A DNA stretch of 14,661 nt from JAFGPJ01 sp964612465 (GTDB lineage Bacteria; Planctomycetota; Phycisphaerae; Sedimentisphaerales; Anaerobacaceae), in contig CAZTDF010000116.1 of assembly GCA_964612465.1 (NCBI GenBank), positions 1-14,661 on the forward strand. Reading direction: 5' to 3'. This document shows positions 1-5,370 of the stretch, piece by piece. The notes beneath the pieces are model-generated. The model searched no databases and had not been told where the DNA came from. It was given only the letters and a program-made list of their open reading frames with translations. The position numbers and the translations under genes were made by a program. Each line of letters starts with the position of its first letter. Within the stretch, counting starts at the first letter, position 1.

Positions 1-239
1 GCCTTTAGAGGCTGCATATCATCGAAGCCGGAACCTGCTTCAACTGAATTGAGATGGACAGCATTGTCTCTAAGCCATGTGTGTAATTCGGCGGTCTCGT
101 CTGCAGAGAGGTCGGCTGGCTCGAAAAAGTGCGAGATCAGGAATCTGGCATGCGCTAGGCGCACGCCGGAGAGCCACAAAAGTATTGATATAAGACTGAT
201 GAGTAAGAGGCCTGTTATGAGTAATCTCTTAGTTTTCAT
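1..239 (-). CDS. Erythromycin esterase-like protein, N-terminal fragment (runs off left edge)
   Basis: Only the first 79 codons are in the window; the gene continues beyond base 1. The ATG at 239-237 is preceded by AGGAA (plus-strand 245-249) at 5-nt spacing, so the start is well supported. Residues 1-5 are basic, residues 6-24 form a hydrophobic helix, and an AHA site near residue 31 could be a signal-peptidase cut; export or membrane anchoring is likely. Residues 62-79 read VHLNSVEAGSGFDDMQPLK, which strongly resembles the segment that opens the catalytic domain of the erythromycin esterase/succinoglycan biosynthesis family, just before the usual LGEATHG motif. That motif lies outside the window, so catalytic residues cannot be checked. 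Family members include macrolide esterases, but most chromosomal copies have no proven substrate, and resistance should not be assumed. The gene lies 71 nt downstream of the membrane protein at 311-1057 on the same strand. Confidence 0.72.
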   Translation of the reverse strand, partial: MKTKRLLITGLLLISLISILLWLSGVRLAHARFLISHFFEPADLSADETAELHTWLRDNAVHLNSVEAGSGFDDMQPLK

Positions 240-290
240 GACCATTCCTATCTATTCACAAGTGCTGTCCATTCCGACAATTCAAACTGG

Positions 291-308
291 GCAAAGGAGC
301 CTCTTTGC
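291..308 (-). terminator. Weak hairpin after the 248-aa membrane protein gene
   Basis: GCAAAG (291-296) and CTTTGC (303-308) form a perfect 6-bp stem around a 6-nt loop, immediately after the TAG stop at 313-311 read on the minus strand. The sequence that follows on that strand begins CCAGTTTG and has no real U-tract, so this is at most a weak terminator or an RNA 3'-end structure. Confidence 0.25.
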
Positions 309-310
309 AG

Positions 311-1057
311 CTATTCCACTTCCGCCGAGGCGTTCGGATCGAAAGGATTGATCCTGACTGCGAGCGAAAACAGGTACGGATAATCGATTTTCAAATGCTC
401 CATGTGACAGAGCCATTCCCGCACCAGCAGCCGGTGGGCCCTTTTGATGTCCCCGCTCAAATGGTCGTAGTCAGTCTCCGGCAGGTCCTTGATGGTCGGC
501 CTGTGCGATAACTCCTCCGATAGATGAAAAACCGCCCAGAGAAGCTCAGTAAATGTTTCATGCTCCAGCAGGTTGGGATTCTCCAGCAGCCTCAGCAGAA
601 ACGCGCGTTTGCCCACAATGAAGCTCTGCAGGCCCTGGAGATCTCCGGTGCGACTGTCGATTTTGTAACTGTGTTTTTGCAGCACTACCTGCATCTGTGT
701 GAAATGCTCCGGCGACCATTCATTACCCACGATCAGATGCTTCGAAATTTGTTCAGCGTTCTTATCGAAGTTTGTAAAAAACTTCAGCAAATCGGTGCCC
801 ACCTCGCTGAAAAAAGCCCCGATTACCATGTTGAGCTTTTTGAGCATGGCACGCTTTTCCCTCTCGCCCAGCAGGTGATGGATAATCAGCGTCACGAGCA
901 GGACTTCTATAAATACGAACGCGATATCGCCCAGGAGGTAGATAAAGATATGATGGCTGTCTCTGAATAATACATAATGTAACGAATAAAAAAAGACCGA
1001 CAGTAGAATCAAAAGCATGCCGAGAAGAACACGCTGAGTGAAGTTGCTCTTTTTCAT
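311..1057 (-). CDS. Unrecognised two-helix membrane protein, 248 aa
   Basis: I do not recognise a named family. The protein starts with a basic tail and has two hydrophobic helices (about residues 10-31 and 37-62) separated by a short, His-containing loop. A charged linker (GEREKRAMLKK, 64-74) leads into a soluble, mostly helical C-terminal domain of about 175 residues that is probably cytoplasmic. That domain contains a run around residues 74-95 (KLNMVIGAFFSEVGTDLLKFF) that looks conserved. No enzymatic motif, P-loop, HAMP or histidine-kinase box is visible. The start is supported by AGGAG (plus-strand 1063-1067) 5 nt before the ATG. The gene diverges from the aldo/keto reductase across a structured 143-bp region and could be co-transcribed with the downstream esterase-like gene. 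The coding call is firm from length, ribosome site and composition; the role is unknown. Confidence 0.8.
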   Translation of the reverse strand: MKKSNFTQRVLLGMLLILLSVFFYSLHYVLFRDSHHIFIYLLGDIAFVFIEVLLVTLIIHHLLGEREKRAMLKKLNMVIGAFFSEVGTDLLKFFTNFDKNAEQISKHLIVGNEWSPEHFTQMQVVLQKHSYKIDSRTGDLQGLQSFIVGKRAFLLRLLENPNLLEHETFTELLWAVFHLSEELSHRPTIKDLPETDYDHLSGDIKRAHRLLVREWLCHMEHLKIDYPYLFSLAVRINPFDPNASAEVE

Positions 1058-1135
1058 AGATACTCCTATAAGTTCCCTAAATTGGATTCATTTTGCATTT
1101 AAAGCAGAATAGACTTCTCAGGTAAAAGTACAAAA

Positions 1136-1156
1136 ATATTGATAAACGGTCAATAT
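1136..1156. promoter_or_regulatory. Palindromic operator-like site between divergent genes
   Basis: ATATTGA (1136-1142) and TCAATAT (1150-1156) form a perfect 7-bp inverted repeat with a 7-nt spacer. A third ATATTGA half-site lies at 1177-1183 in direct orientation. The palindrome overlaps the -35-like elements of both divergent genes: TTGATA at 1139-1144 (plus) and TTGACC at 1153-1148 (minus). This is a typical layout for a dimeric repressor, but no regulator gene is visible in the window. Confidence 0.4.
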
Positions 1157-1167
1157 CATACTATGCT
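1139..1167 (+). promoter_or_regulatory. Sigma70-like promoter of the aldo/keto reductase
   Basis: TTGATA (1139-1144), a 17-nt spacer and TATGCT (1162-1167) match the -35 and -10 consensus at 5 of 6 and 4 of 6 bases. Transcription would begin near 1174, about 27 nt before the chosen ATG. Confidence 0.4.
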
Positions 1168-1200
1168 ATGGTGTAAATATTGAAATTTAGGGAACACATT

Positions 1201-2178
1201 ATGCAGAAGCGAAGGTTAGGAAACACGGATTTGGAGCTCACGACAGTGGGCCTGGGCACCTGGGCGATGGGCGGGCCGTGGCAGTACGGCTGGGGGCCGC
1301 AGGACGACGACGAGGCAGTCGGCGCGATTCTGGCTGCTCTTGAGGCGGGCATTAACTGGATAGACACCGCCCCGGCGTACGGGCTGGGCCATTCCGAAGA
1401 GCTTATCAAAAAGGCTCTCAAACAGGTGAGCGAAAAGCCACTGATAGCGACAAAATGCGGAATCCTGTGGAACGAAAAAAAGGAGAAAGTAACCTGTCTT
1501 AAACGACAGAGCATCCGGGACGAATGTCACGCCAGTCTTGAAAGACTCGGCATCGATGTCATCGATCTCTACCAGATGCACTGGCCCGACCCCGACGAAG
1601 ACGTCGAAGAGGCATGGGAGGAAATGGCCAGACTTCTCGATGAGGGCAAGGTCCGATACCTCGGCGCATCGAATTTCACCGTCGAGCATATTGAACGCGT
1701 GCAGAAGATATATCCGGCCGTCTCGCTCCAGCCGCCCTATAGCATGCTGCATCGCGAAGTGGAAGATGAACTGCTGGACTACTGCGGGCGGAACCAGATG
1801 GGCGTCGTTGTATACAGCCCGATTCAGCGGGGATTGCTTACGGGTAAATTCGACCGGGCCCGCTTTGAGGCTTTGGCCCCGGATGACCACCGCAGAATGA
1901 GTTCTGATTTCCTTGAGCCGCAGTTTAGTGCTACGCTCGAACTTGTCGAGGACCTAAAAAAGATCGCCGAGCGTAACAGCAGGACCTGTGCCGAGCTGGC
2001 GATTAGCTGGATCCTGCGCCGGCCCGAAGTCACCGCAGCCATCGTCGGGGCAAGAAGACCTTCACAGATTATCGAAACCGCCCCGGCGGCCGACTGGAAT
2101 CTCAGCAAAAAAAATATCGAAGAAATCGAGCAGCTATTAGCCAAACGTGAGGCAAAAGTCAAGAACAAGATTAAATGA
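1201..2178 (+). CDS. Aldo/keto reductase, 325 aa
   Basis: An NADP(H)-dependent oxidoreductase of the aldo/keto reductase superfamily with a (beta/alpha)8 barrel, resembling the YhdN/AKR11 type. The catalytic tetrad is complete: Asp55 and Tyr60 in the WIDTAPAYG segment, Lys85 in IATKCG, and His127 in YQMHWPD. The C-terminal cofactor-binding stretch (VTAAIVGARRPSQI) is also present. Length is normal for the family. I chose the ATG at 1201 rather than an in-frame TTG at 1180, because AGGGA at 1189-1193 sits 7 nt before the ATG and family members start with the equivalent of MQKRRLG. It has its own promoter-like sequence and a palindromic operator candidate. Physiological substrate cannot be read from sequence; aldehydes or sugar-derived carbonyls are usual for the family. 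It is followed by a short palindromic repeat and then purB. Confidence 0.93.
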   Translation: MQKRRLGNTDLELTTVGLGTWAMGGPWQYGWGPQDDDEAVGAILAALEAGINWIDTAPAYGLGHSEELIKKALKQVSEKPLIATKCGILWNEKKEKVTCLKRQSIRDECHASLERLGIDVIDLYQMHWPDPDEDVEEAWEEMARLLDEGKVRYLGASNFTVEHIERVQKIYPAVSLQPPYSMLHREVEDELLDYCGRNQMGVVVYSPIQRGLLTGKFDRARFEALAPDDHRRMSSDFLEPQFSATLELVEDLKKIAERNSRTCAELAISWILRRPEVTAAIVGARRPSQIIETAPAADWNLSKKNIEEIEQLLAKREAKVKNKIK

Positions 2179-2179
2179 T

Positions 2180-2197
2180 GGTGGGGCAAGCCCCACC
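2180..2197. repeat. REP-like palindrome between the reductase and purB
   Basis: GGTGGGGC and GCCCCACC form a perfect 8-bp stem around AA, directly after the reductase stop codon. The extended form with flanking TAG/CTA-type bases resembles dispersed palindromes found in many bacterial genomes. It has no T-tract, so it is not a canonical terminator, though so stable a hairpin could protect or process the transcript. Confidence 0.55.
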
Positions 2198-2226
2198 CTA
2201 CAACTCAATAACGGGTAGAAACAAAA

Positions 2227-3660
2227 ATGGCAAAAAACAAAGATGTTTATACAAGTCCTCTCGTTGAGAGAAACGCTTCGAGAGAAATGGCTGAGCTTTT
2301 CGGGGCCCAGAAAAAATTCGTTACGTGGCGCCGACTCTGGCTTGAGCTTGCAAAAGCGCAGCAGAAACTCGGGCTGGATATTAAACACAACCAGATAAAG
2401 CAGATGGCCAGGCACCTCGACGATATTGATTTCAGAAAGGCCGCACGCTATGAGAAGCAATTCCGGCATGATGTGATGGCGCATGTCTACACTTTCGCCG
2501 ACGCGGCGCCGAAGGCCGATCCGATTATCCACCTCGGCGCGACAAGCTGCTACGTCGGTGACAATGCCGACTTGATCATTATGCGTGAAGGACTCCAAAT
2601 CGTCGCCGGCAAACTCGCCGCGGTGATTAACCTGCTGGGCAAGTTCGCCAATAAATACCGCTCAGTAGCCACGCTGGGTTTTACGCACTACCAGCCGGCC
2701 CAGTTGATTACTGTCGGCAAAAGGGCGACGCTATGGTGCTATGAGTTCGTGATGGACCTGCAGGAAGTTGAGCACAGACTCGAAACGTTGCCCTTCCGCG
2801 GTGTCAAGGGCACTACGGGTACGCAAGCTTCTTTCCTGGCACTTTTCGACGGCAACCACAGCAAAGTAAAACAGCTCGATAAAGCTGTGGCTGCGGCGTT
2901 CGGCTTTAAGAAAATCTGTGCCGTAACGGGCCAGACCTATCAGCGGAAAATCGACGCCCTCGTCGTCAATACCCTTGCCTCAATCGCACAGTCGGCCCAC
3001 AAGATGTGCAATGACGTCCGGCTGCTCGCCAATCTCAAGGAGATTGAAGAGCCGTTCGAGCAATCGCAAATCGGCTCGTCCGCGATGCCTTATAAGCGAA
3101 ATCCGATGCGATGCGAGCGAACAACGGCCCTGAGCAGATTTGTGCTGAGCCTGGCCTCCAGCCCTCAGATGACGGCCTCCGAGCAGTGGCTCGAAAGAAC
3201 GCTCGACGACTCGGCCAACAGAAGGATCGTTATTCCGGAGGCATTCCTGGCCGTCGATGGAATACTGGAGATTCTTATCAATGTGGCGGATGGGCTTGTG
3301 GTTTATCCGAAGGTCATCGCCGCACGCGTTGGATCCGAGCTGCCATTTATGGCCACCGAGAACATCCTGATGGCAGCGGTAAAGGCCGGCGGCAACAGGC
3401 AGGAGCTGCACGAGAAAATCAGGCTGCACTCGCATGCCGCCGCCGCTCAGGTCAAGAAGCTCGGCAAGCCAAACGACCTGGTCGGTCGGCTAAAAGCGGA
3501 CATCGCATTCGCCAAGGTCGATTTTGAGAAAATCTTGAATCCGGATGCGTACATCGGCCGATCCGCCCAGCAGGTCGATGAATTCGTCAGAAGTATTGTA
3601 ATGCCCATCCGCAAAAAATATCGAAAAGAACTGACTCGAAAAGTGGAACTGAAAGTCTAA
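2227..3660 (+). CDS. purB: Adenylosuccinate lyase, 477 aa
   Basis: Catalyses two steps of purine synthesis by releasing fumarate: SAICAR to AICAR and adenylosuccinate to AMP. It belongs to the fumarase/aspartase superfamily and would act as a cytoplasmic homotetramer. Superfamily motifs occur in order: HLGATS (102-107), a THYQPAQ segment with the probable general-acid His154 followed by TVGKR, and the flexible signature loop GSSAMPYKRNP (283-293) carrying the catalytic serine. The length and the spacing of motifs fit the longer PurB form, closer to animal ADSL than to the short B. subtilis type. No strong ribosome site precedes the ATG (only GGGTAG about 10 nt upstream), but the N-terminus matches the family. 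The next gene starts 8 nt after the stop, which suggests an operon with the dehydrogenase and pyrE. Confidence 0.96.
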   Translation: MAKNKDVYTSPLVERNASREMAELFGAQKKFVTWRRLWLELAKAQQKLGLDIKHNQIKQMARHLDDIDFRKAARYEKQFRHDVMAHVYTFADAAPKADPIIHLGATSCYVGDNADLIIMREGLQIVAGKLAAVINLLGKFANKYRSVATLGFTHYQPAQLITVGKRATLWCYEFVMDLQEVEHRLETLPFRGVKGTTGTQASFLALFDGNHSKVKQLDKAVAAAFGFKKICAVTGQTYQRKIDALVVNTLASIAQSAHKMCNDVRLLANLKEIEEPFEQSQIGSSAMPYKRNPMRCERTTALSRFVLSLASSPQMTASEQWLERTLDDSANRRIVIPEAFLAVDGILEILINVADGLVVYPKVIAARVGSELPFMATENILMAAVKAGGNRQELHEKIRLHSHAAAAQVKKLGKPNDLVGRLKADIAFAKVDFEKILNPDAYIGRSAQQVDEFVRSIVMPIRKKYRKELTRKVELKV

Positions 3661-3668
3661 AGAAAAAG

Positions 3669-4400
3669 ATGGAGTTGAGAGATAAGGTAGCTTTAGTAAC
3701 AGGTTCTGCCGGCAAGGGTATGGGACGCAGCATTGCGCTGACGCTGGCCCGTGAAGGTGCAAAAGTTGCCGTAAATTATCGTACGAGTAAAAATGAGGCA
3801 CAAGCTATAGTCGATCATATCAAAAGACATACCGGTAATGCAATTGCGGTGGAGGCCGACGTATTTGAGGCCGATGACTGCGCACATTTAGTGGACGCAA
3901 CGATTGAGCATTTTGGCCGGATTGATATTTGTGTGGTTAATCCCGGTGCAGGCTGGCATCCGGAACTTCTCGACAAGCTCGACTCGGCCGCGGCGATAGA
4001 GGATGTTCAGCATGAGGTCGCACCTTTTTTGCATTTGATGCCGCTGGTACTTCCTCAGATGTACAAACGGAAGTGGGGAAGGATAATCGGCATTTCACTG
4101 TTGCCCCCTTATGACTCACCTGCGTACTCTTACAATGTGGGCAAAGCCGCCAGAACACATGCGTTGCTCAAAGCGCGTGACCAAGCCTGGCGTCATGGTG
4201 TGACTGTCAATGTTATTGCTCCCGGACCTGCAGCTGCAATCGAAAGTTTAAGCGAAGCTGTTGGACAGTGCCAGCATAGCCCCGCATGGCAAAAGCGATC
4301 CAATACTTCGCCGCAGGATATCGCGGAAAGCGTCGCTTTTTTATGCTCCGATGCAGGCAGGTTCATCACGGGATGCGTACTGCCCTTTTTGTTTCATTAA
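3669..4400 (+). CDS. Short-chain dehydrogenase/reductase with atypical active site, 243 aa
   Basis: A Rossmann-fold SDR of the FabG-like classical group by layout. The dinucleotide-binding glycine motif is TGSAGKGMG (11-19), one residue longer than the usual TGxxxGxG. Ser143 and Tyr155-xxx-Lys159 of the catalytic set are present. Other motifs deviate. The usual NNAG is NPGAG (91-95). The helix-4 catalytic Asn seems replaced in QHEVAPF (114-120). PG followed by Thr is PGPAA (185-189). The C-terminus ends in GCVLPFLFH rather than the normal GxxxxVDGG-type ending. It may bind NAD(P)H with altered or reduced activity. The start follows a weak purine run (AAAGAAAAAG) 8 nt after purB, and pyrE follows after 15 nt, so it is probably co-transcribed with two nucleotide-synthesis genes, though nothing else ties it to that pathway. 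Confidence 0.85.
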   Translation: MELRDKVALVTGSAGKGMGRSIALTLAREGAKVAVNYRTSKNEAQAIVDHIKRHTGNAIAVEADVFEADDCAHLVDATIEHFGRIDICVVNPGAGWHPELLDKLDSAAAIEDVQHEVAPFLHLMPLVLPQMYKRKWGRIIGISLLPPYDSPAYSYNVGKAARTHALLKARDQAWRHGVTVNVIAPGPAAAIESLSEAVGQCQHSPAWQKRSNTSPQDIAESVAFLCSDAGRFITGCVLPFLFH

Positions 4401-4415
4401 TAGGTAAAGTATATT

Positions 4416-4946
4416 ATGACCAGAGAAGAATTGATAAAACGAATCAAAGAGACGGCTTATCTGGAAGGCGATTTTGTTCTTCGCAGCGGCAAGAAAAGTA
4501 AATATTATCTCGACAAATACCTGTTCGAGACCTGCCCGGATATACTTGAAGCACTGGGTGAAGAATTTGCCGGACGTATGACGGATGATGTCACGCTGAT
4601 AGCCGGCGCCGAATTAGGCGGCGTCGCCCTGGCCGCCGCCACCGCAATGGCGACCGGCAAGAACTGGGTCATCATTCGCAACAGCAAGAAAGGCTACGGC
4701 ACCGGCAAAATGGTCGAGGGAGTTTTGAAAACCGGCGACGTCGTCTTGTTGGTCGAAGACATCGCCACGACCGGAGGGCAGGTCCTCGAAGCGGCAAAAA
4801 TCATTACCGAAGCCGGAGCGACGGTAAAAAAAATCGTCTGCGTCATCGATCGCAAGCAGGGAGCCGAAGAAAATGTCACCCGGGCAGGCCAAAAATTCGA
4901 GGCAATCCTGACAAAAGATGACCTAGGTATAAAAGACACAAATTAA
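4416..4946 (+). CDS. pyrE: Orotate phosphoribosyltransferase, 176 aa
   Basis: Joins orotate to PRPP to form OMP in pyrimidine synthesis; a cytoplasmic dimeric type I phosphoribosyltransferase. The PRPP-binding motif VVLLVEDIATTGG lies at 109-121, with the acidic pair as Glu114-Asp115. The N-terminal substrate segment SGKKSKYYLDK (24-34) and the mobile catalytic loop with KKGYGTGK (91-98) are as expected for orotate rather than purine enzymes. Length is slightly short but within the family range. The ATG at 4416 follows the dehydrogenase stop by 15 nt, with only a modest AGGT upstream. It closes the purB-SDR-pyrE group; possible terminator hairpins follow. Confidence 0.95.
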   Translation: MTREELIKRIKETAYLEGDFVLRSGKKSKYYLDKYLFETCPDILEALGEEFAGRMTDDVTLIAGAELGGVALAAATAMATGKNWVIIRNSKKGYGTGKMVEGVLKTGDVVLLVEDIATTGGQVLEAAKIITEAGATVKKIVCVIDRKQGAEENVTRAGQKFEAILTKDDLGIKDTN

Positions 4947-5022
4947 CTCTTATTAACAAGAGTCGTAATTACATGAAAGGCTGCCCCATCCTGATGGGCT
5001 GCGGCTTGCCCTGCTCTATGTG

Positions 5023-5043
5023 CCGAATTCTGAATTCGGTTTT
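5023..5043 (+). terminator. Possible intrinsic terminator after pyrE
   Basis: CCGAATT (5023-5029) pairs with AATTCGG (5033-5039) around loop CTG and is followed by TTTT, then CAGTTTT. The stem is AT-rich and the U-tract is interrupted, so termination would be inefficient. The same sequence may simply be a member of a dispersed palindromic repeat. Confidence 0.35.
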
Positions 5044-5105
5044 CAGTTTTCTGTCTCCTCCGAAAAGAATCCCAGGAACTGTATTCTACTCTCTTCAAAT
5101 AATCC

Positions 5106-5359
5106 ATGACAAACAGGCTCGCTTTTGATAATCTAAGCCTTACGAATGACGTCAAGAGCAGAATCGAAAGATTGATGCTTCTGCCTGGAGATCCTTATGC
5201 GAAAAGAGCGATGCGAAAAAAAGGCAGGTGAGAAGGTCTTCAACTCTTGCCATCGGCAAAAAAGTTGCATTGTCGGATGAACTGACTTGCATTACAGTGA
5301 GCTTCCCCTTCGATAGAGGCCTGAATGAAGTCGAACTGACTCAAGGCAGCCTTGAATAG
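5106..5359 (+). pseudogene. Small split reading frame, possibly one 84-aa gene broken at an A7 run
   Basis: Frame 1 runs from ATG 5106 to TGA 5231 (41 aa, MTNRLAFDNLS...). Frame 2 runs from GTG 5228 to TAG 5359 (43 aa, containing LSDELTCITVSFPFDRG) and overlaps frame 1 by GTGA. A run of seven A at 5216-5222 lies three codons before the frame 1 stop. A -1 shift there would join both into an 84-residue protein with sensible composition. There is no good ribosome site before 5106, and I recognise no family. The frame 2 stop codon overlaps the ribosome site of the lyase. It may be a decayed gene, a real small gene with programmed slippage, two tiny coupled ORFs, or chance. Confidence 0.25.
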
Positions 5360-5370
5360 GAGTCTTTTTT

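Larger units (their letters stand above)
1072..1195. repeat. Perfect 12-bp inverted repeat bracketing the divergent region
   Basis: GTTCCCTAAATT at 1072-1083 is the exact reverse complement of AATTTAGGGAAC at 1184-1195. Each divergent gene therefore carries AATTTAGGGAAC in its own 5' leader: 5 nt before the start codon of the reductase, and 14 nt before that of the membrane protein. In the reductase leader the arm contains the AGGGA ribosome site. No target-site duplication is visible outside the arms. Confidence 0.7.
4947..5370. other. Intergenic region between pyrE and the PL11 lyase
   Basis: No convincing complete gene. From left to right: a weak hairpin overlapping the pyrE stop (ACTCTT 4946-4951 with AAGAGT 4958-4963); a 6-bp hairpin CCCATC/GATGGG (4985-4998); a GC-rich tract; a near-perfect palindrome at 5023-5039; a CAGTTTTCTGTCTCCTCC tract; then a small split reading frame from 5106 to 5359. 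The last bases (AGGAG 5358-5362) are the ribosome site of the lyase, 8 nt before its ATG. The lyase promoter must lie here, but I could not choose a convincing -35/-10 pair. Confidence 0.6.

Noticed and set aside
524..970. 148-codon plus-strand reading frame
   Set aside because: Antisense to the 248-aa membrane protein gene, which has a ribosome site and protein-like composition; no motif in the antisense product.
1180..1200. TTG start for the aldo/keto reductase
   Set aside because: The codons overlap the AGGGA ribosome site that serves the ATG at 1201.
4943..5155. 70-codon minus-strand frame after pyrE
   Set aside because: It runs through palindromic tracts, has no ribosome site and no recognisable sequence.
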